Source: Adineta steineri (lineage: Eukaryota > Rotifera > Eurotatoria > Adinetida > Adinetidae). From it: 64,000 nt of DNA. Shown piece by piece: positions 46,087-58,200 of this stretch. Position 1 is the stretch's first letter. Each line of letters starts with the position of its first letter. The position numbers and the translations under genes are program-made. The notes beneath the pieces were generated by a model. It saw nothing but the letters and a program-made list of their open reading frames with translations. It did not search any database and was not told the DNA's origin. The stretch is from the NCBI GenBank assembly GCA_905250115.1, contig CAJNOI010000149.1, forward strand, positions 62,001 to 126,000. The letters run 5' to 3'.

Positions 46087-47543
46087 TCAAACAATATCAA
46101 TATTAAATTTTTGCACTCGAGAATTATACATGTCGACAACGAAGAGATTGCCTTGTTGATCGAATGATAAACCTCTAGGACTAATGAATTGATTTGATTG
46201 GTTTCCGGATCCGTTTCCACCAACAATGATACTACCTTCTTGTGATCCTTTCGCCCAACGAATCACCCTATTATTTGCCATGTCAGACACATAGACATTA
46301 TCTAAATGATCGACAATCACTCCATTAGTCATATACATTTTATCTAGACTAGTTCCTCCACCTCTACCACCAGCAACTATAATTCCTTCTTCTGCATCTT
46401 TAATCCATTTCATCACACGATAATTCTCTGCATCAGATACATACACTGAATAATCTCGATTGACAAAAATACGAGTAGGATAATTCAATTGATTAAGTTC
46501 TTGTCCTTTTCCATTTCCACCTGCTACTATTGTACTATTTATATCTCCTATGCTCCATCGTCTTACTTCATTCTTATTATAGTCCGAAACATAAAGATCT
46601 CCATTATTATCGATTGTAAGACCACCACAAGAAATGTTAGAGATGATTATTTGTGGATCCGTGTGATTTTGAAGAAACCATCGTAGAACTCGCCTGTTTC
46701 CTTGATCACAAATAATGAGTGAATCATTTTTTTGATCAACAAACACATCTATTGGGTCACTGAGTTGATCTATTCGATTTCCTCGTCCATTTCCACCTGC
46801 AACTACTTGACCGTTTGATGCATTATATTTCCATTCAACAATTCGTTGATTACCTGTATCAGCAATGTAGATACTTTGAGGATCATTATCAACGATAAAA
46901 ATGCTACGAGGATAATAGAGTTGACTTAAATTCTGTCCGTAACCATTTCCTCCAGCAAATGTATAACCTTCTGATGTCCATTTTGGATTGGTGTTATCTA
47001 GACAAAAGATAAGATGTGAATTTAATAGACAATAGAATTTTTTGTAGTAAGATTCAACGGATTTTGCATATTAATAAAAGAAATTATAGTTTATCGTATT
47101 AGTTATGGATCCGTCGAGTATCAACTATGAAACATAATACTATTCATACTACTAGATGGTCTGAAAAAATGTGAAGCGATAAAATATAATAATATCGATT
47201 TCTCTTATACTAGAAAGAACTTACTTATAAACATCAGCTTTGTCGTAGTTGTTGTCGTTGTAGTTGTCGACGTTATTGTTGTTGTTATCGTTGACGTTGT
47301 TGTTGTAGTTGTTGTTGTCAACGTTGTTGTTGTCGTAGTCGACGTTAATGTCGTTGTTGTTGTTAACATTGTCGTTGACGTCGTTGTTGTTCCTATGGAT
47401 GTTGAGCCGGGTGATCCGGTACTTGTCGTTGTTGTTTTTTCTATTGTACTACTTCTTCTTGTTAAAACAACGGTTAATGCAACAGCAACAGCGATTATTA
47501 TTAAAATAGCAACAATAATACTAAAAATTACACTCTTACGCAT
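46087..47543 (-). CDS. type II membrane protein with Thr-rich stalk and six NHL repeats
   Basis: Exons 47543-47225 and 46997-46087 join in phase 1 to 409 codons plus stop. The first exon gives a short basic N-terminus (MRKS), one TM helix (VIFSIIVAILIIIAVAVALTVVL) and then a Thr-rich stalk of about 70 residues. The second exon encodes six NHL repeats, each with a P-x-x-I/V-F-V start and a V-Y-V-S-D---N-RV-RW ending, enough for a six-bladed propeller (about residues 115-405). The propeller would be extracellular. NHL domains bind proteins, glycans or RNA; here an extracellular ligand is likely. It shares its design with the galactose-binding gene at 8.8-10.1 kb. Confidence 0.88.
47244..47400 (-). 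repeat. Thr-codon low-complexity repeat
   Basis: A degenerate ACA/ACG/ACT array inside exon 1 of the NHL gene encodes the O-glycosylation-prone stalk. Confidence 0.8.
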
Positions 47544-49116
47544 GTTTCTTCTCGCAACTATTTATCTAAACTAATTAACTCTTTTTATTAATTATTAATA
47601 TATAGAATATCAATATACAATAAGGTTAATCGAACAGTATATATCTGTAATGATATTTAGATTCAGCGACCTGTATTTCATACGCAAAGAAAAAAAAAAT
47701 GAAGTCTTTATGCATGCATTCATTCACATAATCTTTTTTTCTTTTTACTTGTAATCGATATATATAAGCTAAGTAAATCTTTACACTTGAATATAATTTT
47801 ATGTTTATTAAAAATATGAATCACACTCAAATATTTGTGTACGTAGGCAAAATAACATCATGTATTTGCTTTCGAAACTGGTTTTATCTAAAGATTAATG
47901 TTAAATATATTTATCGTGTATAATTTGATAGAAAAATAACTCTGCTTCAGCAATATAGAAGCTTGGTTAAAATAAAATTTGTTTTGTATTAAATAGCAAT
48001 CGACTTAATGTAAGCTGAGTGTCCATGATATATAACGCACACAATTACTTCATGTGAAATACGTCAAGAGTATGAATAATTATAGGTGGGAATTATATTC
48101 ATCTATACATTTTAACATGAAATGTTTTGTACATTCAAATTAAATCTACAAAACAAAAAGAATCCACTTAATTAATGTTCTTTTCAGATAGTTGTCTCGT
48201 TAATAGTAGAAACCAATTCTTCATGCATTAATTAAAATGAATGTCAACAAATATTCCTCGAGGATTATTCAATGATCTTTTGCCAATCTGATGAAATTTT
48301 TTCATAGAACAGTAGAGACTTTCATTAATATCGACAAAAAGACCTTGACACAAATATTTGAACAAGATTCATACTTGCATCACTCACATATGAGAAAAAT
48401 TTAGGTTGATTAAATAATAAACCTATAAAATGAAATTTGAGTTATGACAAAATATTTTGTAAAAATCTATTATTCTATTGAAATAGATTGAAAACCAAAT
48501 AAACAGTAGTTTTCTGCTCCTCTCTTATCATTGTCTACATATCCTCGATTCAATAATATAAAGACAAATCAAAGAGATAAAGATATGATTAATAATAATG
48601 ACCTTTACACTTCCTTTCTGTGTATGATTCTTTTATACATATGAATAATGATCGAACATTCTACACTAAAATATTGTGCCATTTAGATAAGGCATGCTAT
48701 TTCTTATTTGTCTGGCATTTAAAAAAATTCACCTTTACACGTTTATCTTCGAAAATGAAAGAATGATAAATGCCATTAGAAGGGAATTAATCATTTGCTG
48801 GGTATTTTCAAATAATTACTTGGAAAAATATTAATATAAAACGAGAACGCACTTTCATTAAATTCTTTCAAAGGCAATATAGATTTATAGATTATAAACG
48901 ACTATTAACTAAGATAACTTGATCACAAATATAGATACTACCTCTTATATATTCATGATCGAACATGCCCGCTGTGCATACACATATACATCGGTCACTT
49001 CCTATCATTTAGTCTTTCTTTCTCGACTGTTTTGTCTAGTTGATGATAGATATAGATATATAGCTGTTCATTCAATCATCAATATATTTTTAGATTAATC
49101 TACTATACATTTAACA
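47544..49116. promoter_or_regulatory. intergenic region between divergent NHL and NCS1 genes
   Basis: About 1.6 kb without supportable exons. Promoters of both genes must lie here. A TTTTTAG acceptor-like site at about 49088-49094 precedes the NCS1 start by about 22 bases. Confidence 0.45.
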
Positions 49117-50727
49117 ATGGGTAAACCAGCATGGATTTATGCAGATTCTACGGTCAGACATCGAAGTGGTACAGAAGCGATGCTACAAAATGAAGATTTA
49201 AAAGTTTTGGAAAGTGATCGACGTCTGTGGGGTACTTGGAATTATGTTGCACTTTGGTTGTCAGATGCGATAAATATCGGTACATGGATGGTGATAAGTT
49301 CTATCATTACAGCTGGCGATGGTTTGTCCTGGTGGGAAGCATGGATATGTGTGTGGATTGGTTTTACAATTATTGCCATATTTATTTGTATTTCAGCCAG
49401 AACTGGTGCTGTCTATTACATTTCATTTCCAGTTATTGGACGAGCATCATTTGGTATTTTTGGTAGTCTATGGCCTATTCTCAATCGAGGTATAATGTCA
49501 TGTATATGGTATGGAGTACAAGCGTGGATAGGTGGACAATGTGTCGTCATTTGTATTCGTTCAATCATACCATCGTATTACTATCTAGGAAATACACTTC
49601 CAACATCATTTGGTACTAATACACGTGATTTTATTGGATTTATGATTTTTTGGTCATTATCTAATATTGCTATATGGTTTCCAGTGTATAAGATGCGTCA
49701 TTTATTTACAGTAAAAGCAATTGTTGTTCCTATTGCCGGTATATTCTTCTTTATATGGGTTGTTGTGAAAGCAAAAGGCATCGGTGCTGTTCTTCATCAA
49801 TCAACAATTTTACCAACAACGACAAACAGTGCTCGTGTATGGTCATGGATTATAGCAATAATGAGTTGTATTGCTAGTTGTGTTACAATAATTGTCAATA
49901 TTTCAGATTATACTAGATTTGCTATTCGTCCATCAATTATATTCTGGCCACAAATGATTACGATTCCTTTTGGCTTTGGTATTACCAGTTTTATTGGTCT
50001 TATCGTTGGATTATCATCAAAAGTTATCTATGGTAAAGAAATATGGAATCCATTGGATTTACTAAATACATTTCTCGATAATATGCCATCGATAACTACC
50101 CGTATCGGTGTCTTTCTTATTTCGCTTTCATTCTGTCTTGCACAATTAGGTGTAAATATTGCTGGTAACAGTATTTCTGCTGGATGTGATCTAACAGCTC
50201 TTTTTCCAAAATATTTAAATATTAGACGATCCGGTTATATATGTTCTATAGTTGGTCTTTGTATTTGTCCATGGTATTTACTTTCAAATTCATCATCGTT
50301 TCTTTCCTATTTATCATCTTACTCGACATTCGTTAGTGCAATTATCGGTGTAATGTTCTCTGATTACTATTTGGTTCGACGCGAATATCTAGATACAAAC
50401 GAACTTTATTCAGCTTCTAAAGAAGGACTATACTACTATAGCTATGGTATTAATTGGCGAGCATATGTTGCTTACATTGCTGGAATATTAATTAATAGTG
50501 TTGGTTTTGCTGGTGCAATTGGTGCTTCTATTCCATCAGCTATAACGAAAATGTATCAATTTAACTTTTTCTTAGGTCTTATTGTTAGTGGTGGTCTCTA
50601 CTACATACTCCACATATTATCGCCTGTAAAGATATATTCGGACAAAGTAAAACAAATGGACAATATTGAACTTAAAACAGACAAGCAGACACTACTAGAC
50701 GAAAATATAAGAATAACTTGTTTTTAA
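49117..50727 (+). CDS. NCS1-family nucleobase/allantoin permease (Fur-like)
   Basis: A single uninterrupted exon encodes 536 residues with about 12 hydrophobic helices. The N-terminus has the family block WNYVALWLSDAINIGTWM (about residues 43-60). Around residues 346-371 is the conserved stretch VNIAGNSISAGCDLTALFP followed by NIRR, typical of the Fur4/Dal4 branch of NCS1 transporters. Members import uracil, allantoin, uridine or related compounds with protons or sodium across the plasma membrane. This branch is common in fungi, plants and bacteria and rare in animals, and the gene lacks introns while most neighbours have several, so horizontal acquisition, probably from a fungus, is likely. 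The substrate cannot be fixed by eye. Confidence 0.9.
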   Translation: MGKPAWIYADSTVRHRSGTEAMLQNEDLKVLESDRRLWGTWNYVALWLSDAINIGTWMVISSIITAGDGLSWWEAWICVWIGFTIIAIFICISARTGAVYYISFPVIGRASFGIFGSLWPILNRGIMSCIWYGVQAWIGGQCVVICIRSIIPSYYYLGNTLPTSFGTNTRDFIGFMIFWSLSNIAIWFPVYKMRHLFTVKAIVVPIAGIFFFIWVVVKAKGIGAVLHQSTILPTTTNSARVWSWIIAIMSCIASCVTIIVNISDYTRFAIRPSIIFWPQMITIPFGFGITSFIGLIVGLSSKVIYGKEIWNPLDLLNTFLDNMPSITTRIGVFLISLSFCLAQLGVNIAGNSISAGCDLTALFPKYLNIRRSGYICSIVGLCICPWYLLSNSSSFLSYLSSYSTFVSAIIGVMFSDYYLVRREYLDTNELYSASKEGLYYYSYGINWRAYVAYIAGILINSVGFAGAIGASIPSAITKMYQFNFFLGLIVSGGLYYILHILSPVKIYSDKVKQMDNIELKTDKQTLLDENIRITCF

Positions 50728-51250
50728 TTTTGTTTCTATGTTACTGAGTATATCAGTCTTGAGGGTGTGGACGTACTTTCAATTTCATTCATATCCACAC
50801 CCTCAATAAATCTTTTTACACAAGAATAATATGATCCTTGACACAAATAACATGCTATAGAGCCTCATAAAGAAATATTCTCGTCAAGTGCGTTAGATTG
50901 CAATAGGCAGGTGTATGAATAAAATATATGCATCTTATCAAAAGCATAGCTTCATGTAACGTTGAATCGAGATATGCTCTAAAGAAAAAGATAGTCACGT
51001 TGCGTATAGAGAAGAACGAAAAAAAAAAGATTGTCGATTGATACACAACACAGCTTACATTCGAAGTTGACGCTGTTTCATCATAGACGAAGATAAAGAT
51101 CGAATAAAGTTATTGTCGCATCAATTTAGCTTTACGTACGTTCAAAATTTTTCTCTTCTACTGTAATAGGTCAATAAAATTAGTCGTTGTTTGTTCATCA
51201 ATTTGTGTGATACAAAAATCGAGTAAATGAGTTAATTTTATTTATTGTAG
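50728..51250. promoter_or_regulatory. intergenic region: 3' hairpin and upstream region of GNAT gene
   Basis: It holds a perfect telomere-like inverted repeat (50759-50806). A TATTGTAG acceptor-like site abuts the ATG at 51251, as expected for a 5' intron or spliced-leader addition. Confidence 0.5.
50759..50806. repeat. perfect telomere-like inverted repeat 32 bases after a stop codon
   Basis: TTGAGGGTGTGGA at 50759-50771 and its exact complement TCCACACCCTCAA at 50794-50806 flank a 22-base AT-rich loop. This is the cleanest member of the family. Confidence 0.9.
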
Positions 51251-51919
51251 ATGGCTGTTTCTACGTTACCACCCTTCACTATTCGTAGTTATCAACCATC
51301 GGATGTAAGTGCTTGTCAGCAATTAATGTTAGATGTCGGACACCCCGGTCAACATTATAATCATGCCATACATACGGACATGGCCGATATTGAGAAGAAT
51401 TATCTTCAAATTCCTAATGCTCACTGGTGGGTAGCTGTATCAAATGATGATGGTCGTATTCTTGGTCAAGTAGCTGTGCAGCCTCTATCTGTTAGTGATC
51501 CGATTTACTATCGAGATATGGCTGTCGATGAACGAGATTACATTTGTGAACTACGTCGGATGGCCACTGTTCCAGATGCACAAAGACTCGGCATAGGATC
51601 TCGTTTACTCTCAGTTGCGCTCGATTTTGCTCGACAACATGGTTATCATGAAATGCGTTTAGCTACATCATTTCATATGCATAAGGCATGTTCATTTTAT
51701 GAAAAAAATGGTTTCATACGAGGTCGAGTCGCACGATATCCTTTAGTAGAGGTAGAACGTGCTCTTCAATCGCAAGAAAGATTCATCGATGAACATAAAG
51801 CAACGGCTGTATTCCAAGCCGGGTCGGTCGTGCCGGATGAAGATCAACAACGATTGGATTCACCAATGAATAAATCTGAATTTTTTTATCGTCAACATTT
51901 TCATCGTAAACTTACATAA
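51251..51919 (+). CDS. GNAT-family N-acetyltransferase
   Basis: An intronless frame of 222 residues. The GNAT fold is seen from FTIRSYQPSD (strand 1) through VAVSNDDGRILGQVAV to the acetyl-CoA loop: LRRMATVPDAQRLGIGSRLL (about residues 100-120) carries the QRLGIG form of the Q/RxxGxG/A pyrophosphate-binding motif. It continues with a FYEKNGF block (about 155-161), also typical. The enzyme would move acetyl from acetyl-CoA to an amine; the substrate is not evident. The C-terminal 50 residues have no match I recognise. The start is set by the ATG directly after an acceptor-like TTGTAG. Confidence 0.88.
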   Translation: MAVSTLPPFTIRSYQPSDVSACQQLMLDVGHPGQHYNHAIHTDMADIEKNYLQIPNAHWWVAVSNDDGRILGQVAVQPLSVSDPIYYRDMAVDERDYICELRRMATVPDAQRLGIGSRLLSVALDFARQHGYHEMRLATSFHMHKACSFYEKNGFIRGRVARYPLVEVERALQSQERFIDEHKATAVFQAGSVVPDEDQQRLDSPMNKSEFFYRQHFHRKLT

Positions 51920-51999
51920 CATTTCTTCTCTTACTTTAGTTTATTGAAAATAATAGGAAAAAAAGAGAAAATTAAAAGTATCATGTTATTAGATTAAGT

Positions 52000-53003
52000 C
52001 TAATGTTTTTTATTATTTTTCGTTCCAGTAAATGTGAATGATCCAAGAAATCTATCAAGGGTCATATTAAGAACTCCATAATTGTGTTTAGCTGTACCCA
52101 GATGATGTATATAATGAAGAGCACGCAATTCATGAAACCATTTATAACGTTCAAGCCAATGATCTTCAACATGATAGGCATGATGAAGCCAATTTCCAAT
52201 AAATCCCATTACCATAAAGCCAAGAAGAGCACATACAATCGTTGAATACGAGCAATGAAAGATTAGACGAGCACTTACCAATTGAATAAATGTTAATAGA
52301 ATAAGTAAACCTTCATGATCAGAAATCCATGTCTTATGACGCATATAATCCCATGTTGATATTGGTAATTGATCAGTACTATTAGTATTTCTGTTAGTTT
52401 GATCAGTTGGATGCTTTAGAATACCATAAAAATTCTTTGGTGGATAAATTTCCCAATGATGTTCTTTATGTTTTTTATAACATCCTTCATTAAATGGTAT
52501 CCACCAAATTCGATGATGAGCTTGCCAATGCCATAAGTAAAATAAAATATATTCTACAAAATAGAATACAAGCATCGTATACCAAGAACATTGTGTTATG
52601 TAAGCAATGAGAAATGAGTAGACAATTAATGCCATATACATGTATCGAAGAATAGAATAAGCTGATACTCCTAGAACAGTTTCATCATCTTCTACATTGA
52701 TCGGTGGTTCTCCACTAGGTACAGGTAATTTTATTACATCAGCATCAGACGGTGTTCGTTTATAATTAATTGTGTTTTGCCGAAGCAATGGCGGTCGTGT
52801 ATGTGACGATTGATTATCTAAAATGTATGAACAAACATTATTTGATGTTTTATTTATGATCGATGGAAATTTTAATTATTTTTACTTAAAAAAAATAACT
52901 TACTAGTACTACTTGTCAATTTGCTTAAATCATTCACTGTATCCTGTTTATCAATAGAATTCGTTACGTTGTTGATTTCTGCATCATTCATATTTTCATC
53001 CAT
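52000..53003 (-). CDS. fatty-acid-hydroxylase / sterol-desaturase superfamily enzyme
   Basis: Exons 53003-52904 and 52817-52000 join in phase to 305 codons plus stop. Exon 1 encodes a polar N-terminus. From about residue 90 the protein has several TM helices and the His clusters of the di-iron membrane oxidase superfamily: HWQAHH (about 130), HKEHH (about 152), HHAYHVEDH (about 245) and HYIHH followed by KHNYG (about 270). The superfamily (ERG3, SC4MOL, FA2H, alkylglycerol monooxygenase) uses O2 and reductant to hydroxylate or desaturate lipids in the endoplasmic reticulum. The His spacing supports activity. The exact substrate, sterol or fatty acid, cannot be chosen from the motifs. Confidence 0.85.
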
Positions 53004-53848
53004 ACGACCTACTTATTTTTTGTAAGGAATGAAATGAATATTTTTTTTTTCTTTCAAAACATACCTATTTCGATATTTTTGTTATGATAGATTCTTTTCT
53101 TAATGTAGTGCCTAATGGATGTATGCGTGCATGAGTGACGTTCTCTATTCTGCAGCTACTTATAAAATATTTTATTTTGCATTAGCGTCATCAGGTAACT
53201 TTATTTATGTATAGTTAATATTATATTTTTCGAATCATAGAAGAACGAAAAAAATTGGTTATATAAAATAATTGCATCGCTTCTTATTCTTCCACACAGT
53301 AGTTTGTTGACTAACGAGATGGTTATTATTGGAAGAGAAACAACAAAATTCTTATCGAATGTGCAATGTGAATATTGAAAAAATATATAACAGAAATAAG
53401 AGTATGAATGACAGAGCTGGACACCTTTTTGATTTGAGTTGTTCAGCTCTGATAAAGAGGAGAAAGAATAAGACAACAAATACATATTAAACGAAAAAAA
53501 AAAGAAAGGACTGATATATACTATTGATATACCGAAGAAATATTAAGAAAATAAGACACATATTAACTGCAAATATTTAACAAGAGCAAGCGAAAGAGAT
53601 AAAGATATGTGAACAAGAAAAAAAAATCGTCAGTATTATTGATTTTATTGTGGCACTACAGCCGAAAGAGAGAACAACTCACGCTCGTTGATTATTTTCT
53701 TTTCGTAATCCACCAGATGGCTAATATGTACCTTTTTTTCTCTCAATCTTGGCACTTCATTTGACTCTTATCTTTATTTCATTGAAGAAAAAGAAATGAA
53801 GTATTAGTATTAGTTATACAGAGTGCAACCATATCATATACATATTTT
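53004..53848. promoter_or_regulatory. intergenic region between divergent hydroxylase and glycosyltransferase genes
   Basis: 845 bases, AT-rich, with polypurine stretches; it should contain both promoters. No specific motif recognised. Confidence 0.45.
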
Positions 53849-54871
53849 ATGGCGTTTTTACGAAGGAGTTTCTTCAATGCGATCATTCTTCTAATCGTAA
53901 TATGTGTGACGTTCAGTTTCATGATAGGCATCCATCGATTTTGTTTCAACCACACAACATCCTTTCGAGTTCAAACCAATCATACTCATGTGCGCGTCTT
54001 TTGTTTCGTTCTTACCTCACCGCAGTATTTCGATACTCGAACACGAGCAGTGCTGTCTACTTGGGGTCGACGATGTGATAGTCTATATTTTATCACAGAA
54101 TCATCGAATGATACTCATGACTTACCTATAGCACCGATCGCCAATATTACACCTGGCTACGAACATTTAACGCAAAAAACCGTTTTAGCTTTGCAATATG
54201 CATATGAATATCATTTCAATGATTTCGATTGGTTCGTTAAAGCTGATGATGATACTTATATTTTTATGGAAAATCTAAAGACATTTTTGAGCAAACAAGA
54301 CACTACTGAACCAGTCTCATTCGGATGGATTTCCAAGGTATGTATTTTGATTAGATTAAATGTGAGAACAGTCAAACGTGAATCACATTTGATCATTTAA
54401 ATACATTTTCGTAAATGTCTCTTTGCTAGGGTTATGACTATCATCAAGGTGGTGCTTCCTATGTGTTAAGTCGTGAAGCATTAAAACGTTTCAATGAAGG
54501 TCATCAAAAACCTAATACAACGTGTCGTAAATATGGAGGTCATGAAGATATCGAAATTCGGGCATGTCTTCGTAGTGAAGGTGTCTATATGGGCAATACA
54601 CGCGATGAAGAAAATCGTGAACGTTTTCATCCGCTAAACTTCTATGATCTTTTCGTCGGTCCTATACCAGATTGGTACAAGCAGAGAGCAGCACTTGAGC
54701 CTGTAACTGTGAGTATATTGCTTCTTTTCGTTTTTCAACGATAAAGTTAATTGATCTTTTTCACAGAGTTACGAATGCTGTGGTGACGATGTAATATCAT
54801 TCCACTATGTTCCTTGGAATGAACTATATTTAATTGACTCAATGTGGTATAGATTTGGTCGTGAAAGATAA
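53849..54871 (+). CDS. C1GALT1-like beta-1,3-galactosyltransferase
   Basis: Exons 53849-54337, 54430-54708 and 54767-54871 join in phase 0 to 290 codons plus stop. A short N-terminus and one signal-anchor helix (AIILLIVICVTFSFMIGI) give Golgi type II topology. The catalytic domain has the strand RVFCFVLTSPQYFDTR, a W-TWGRRCD block, KADDDTYIF (about residue 133, the Mn-binding DxD), GGASYVLSREAL, and the family signature CCGDDVISFHYV near the C-terminus. C1GALT1 adds galactose to GalNAc-Ser/Thr to make core 1 O-glycans. That fits a genome rich in Thr-stalk membrane proteins, a suggestive link only. At 290 residues it is somewhat shorter than vertebrate C1GALT1 (about 360). Confidence 0.9.
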
Positions 54872-55285
54872 AAATATACAAGGTTGTCAGTATGGGTATG
54901 ACATAGACTATACTTAAATCTACATCTACATTTCTTCTTCCTATTGAAATTTTTACTCTAATATATTGTTAAAAAAATTAAAAAGTTGCATTAATTCAGC
55001 AGTCTTATGATTTAATTATGCGTTCGCACGTGATATTTTTATTGACAATAGCTAACAGAAGTTATTCGTCTTGTATGTACAACTTAAGTGTTCAATTATC
55101 AATTATTCTTAATATTAATGTGTTAACATGATGAGTTTGCTTTTTCTTATCTATTTATAATATTCGACTTTTTAGGCACTGACGCTGAAAATCTTGACTA
55201 CTAGCAAACAGAAAGTGAATATTTTTTATCTCGGTTAAAGGAAAGAAGCAGATATAAAAAAATTAAACACAAAAAACAAAATCAG
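54872..55285. other. intergenic region between convergent genes
   Basis: It holds a degenerate telomere-like repeat just after the glycosyltransferase stop; nothing else seen. Confidence 0.5.
54885..54930. repeat. telomere-like inverted repeat (degenerate)
   Basis: TGTCAGTATGGGTATG on the left and TCTACATCTACATTTC on the right, beginning about 14 bases after a stop codon. Confidence 0.45.
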
Positions 55286-58200
55286 TTACAAATAGACTCC
55301 AAACAATTGAGAAAAAAATTGTCGGTTTTCTGCAACAAAAATTCGATCGTCACCAGTAGGCGTAACGACTAAAGATTGGCGTAATCTTTTTAATAATTGC
55401 TGTCCTTTGTCTCTTTGTGATGTTCCATAATAGAGCATAATTAGTTCTTGAACACCTTTAAATAGAAAACGAGTTAACAGTTCAGCATTTGTTGATAGAT
55501 CAAATTCATGTATCTTGAGAAGTTTTTTATAACATTCCATTGCATTTTGAGTGTCATCGGTGTCACCATACATTTTGCCTAGAAGAATTTGAAAGCAAGA
55601 TACTGAATTTTCATGAAAGTACTTGCAAATAAAAGAAGAGAAAGTACTCGAAAAGATTAGAGGTTCAAGAAAAATCAGATATTGAATGACACCATCCAGC
55701 ATTCTTGAGGATTACTTGAGAGAAATATTGTATTATACTTAATAGAATCTTTAAAGGAGTTGTGCGCGATTCCAAACGATTGTATACACGAATGTGCTTT
55801 AAAACTTTCAAAGGCGTTTTTCAAAACGAACTAAATCTAGAGATCGCCTGTGCTTTTAACAGGATATGTTTTGCCTCGTAAAAATCGTGCATCTTTCGTA
55901 TTTTGAAAACTGGAAAGTGGTTGTTTCCAACACATGCATTTTTAACCTCAGTGGTCCTAATAGTTTCTTCATTTTATTTCAGATCTTGATAATATTAAAT
56001 GGGTCTCAAGTTTACAAGAATTTTCACGAAGAGAAGAGGTCTTTTAGTGATCCCTAAATGTGCTGTTCCGACTTTTCTCAGATTCTATCGGTAATTGTTT
56101 GCAGGATTTTATCCGTTACATATTCTATTGGAACAGCTGTTTCTCGATGATTATCGACATATTTATTTTTCATCCTCTGACACTTTCTTAGTAACTGAGA
56201 ACAATTACACTGTTTATTAACGAGAAAACATTCATTTGACGTGAAGTTTAATGCTGATTATAAACTTAATATAGATAGAGTTCGAGTAAAATGAAATCTA
56301 CTTACCTAAAGCCAGTAAAGGCTCAATTAATCCGAGTCGATACTTTTCCCTTCGTGATTCGTTATAAGTATTTTCAATATTTGTCATCATTTTTAACATA
56401 TCACCAATTGCTTTTTGTGGATTTTGAAAAATTTGCTCAAGCATTAAGGATCGATATTCGTTTTTATACTGGTCAATTAGTATCTTTCGTTTTCTGTGAA
56501 TAGCGACTGGTTCAGCTCGATCTAATTCACATAACATGCATTTACAAATAAATTTATGTTTTTTCAAATGTTTTGTACGTTCTTCATATTGAAGTAAATC
56601 ATCAGCATATGTAAGGAGAAGTTCTGTACCCTGAGTTAAATCATACGCAGCACGAACAATCATCATATCTCCAATGTAACTTCTTATAACGTTTTCATAA
56701 CAGGCATGATTGATAAGAGATGGGAGAAGAAAAAGACCAGCAGCATGTCCATTTTTCGAGTATTCTGATTTTGTTGGCAGCATGGGAAGAGGATTGATCC
56801 CATCTTCTGATACACCGAATGTATTCATCGAGCAAATATCAGACAGCCAAAAAGAATCAATTGCTTCTGCTGTAGCTATCGGTAGTGTTTCACCAATTCT
56901 ATGTTGTCCAGCATAAAGTTGAAATAGAGAAGGTGCAAGAGATGGATTGCTCTGAATTTTGTCAATAACTTTTGCTGTATTTACTTCATGATCTCCAGTT
57001 TCAACAACTTGTGTTACTGCATTAAAATGATTAACTTCACTATATTCTGTTGGATAAGTAATTGCGAATGCCTTGCAACATAATAGTAATTGACCTTTAC
57101 GAACATCTTCAGTAAGAATTAAACCACGACCTCTTTCTGTTGAAATCTAGAAAAAGAGATAGAGTAGAAAATGATGCGTCATTTCTAACGACTTCTTTGA
57201 ATTGAGACATATATCAGATACTACACATGTATCGGCTCTTTTTCGAAATAGAAGAATGTTTACAATACTCAATGGCCTGCTAATTAGCAAAAATATTCCT
57301 CTATGTACTTTATATCGGGCAAAAAATCGAGTCGCAAAATGATTTAGTTTTGTAGAATTAAGAACTGATGAATAAATTCATACGACATTCTTCAAATGAA
57401 ATACTGTTGTTTGACTCTCCGTTCGAAAATTAATGAGATAATTAAGAGATCTATAGTCAAAATAAAACTGTTGTATATAACTTACCTCAGCAACTTGAAC
57501 TGGTCCAACATAAGATGCGTTATCAAGACAAGGAGTTGACGATTTTTTAGCTTGTTCAATCATTTGATCAAAATTGTAAAGACCTTTTCTTTTTTCTGTA
57601 ATTCTTGTCTCAATTGAATTTAATTCTCGTTGAGCATCGACGTTCTTAGGATCTATTTTTAATAAGTTCTTCACTTGCACCAAGGCTTCGTCATAATTCT
57701 CTAAACCATAAAGTGCTTTTATACATCGGTACAAAGCTTTAACGTTATTTGGATCATTTTTTAAAATATCTTGACAATTATTTAAAGCATCTTCGAAATG
57801 ATTGACTTTCAGTTGAGCTTGTGAACGATTTAATCTAAGAAGAGAGATTTCTGGATCAGAAATGCCAGAGGATGAAATACCCTAAAGAAAGAACAATGAA
57901 AAATCCGCTAAATCTCACATGCAAGGTAAAATTTGCTCAAAGAAAAGTCAAAGTAAGGCTTCACTAAACAGTGTGGAGTGTGGGTGTTGATGTACACTCT
58001 TCATCCACACCCACCCTAAATCACTAATATTTTAAGTATTTTCTTCAAACTCAGACTTCTCATTGACTTTTGGAAAACAAAAAGTCTCTTATCTAACTAA
58101 TAGAAAACTTCAAGACCTACATCTGAGTAAGCTTTAATAGCTTCATAAAATTTGCCTTGTTTGAAATAATCATTTCCAAGTGTCTTGTATTCAGCAGCTA

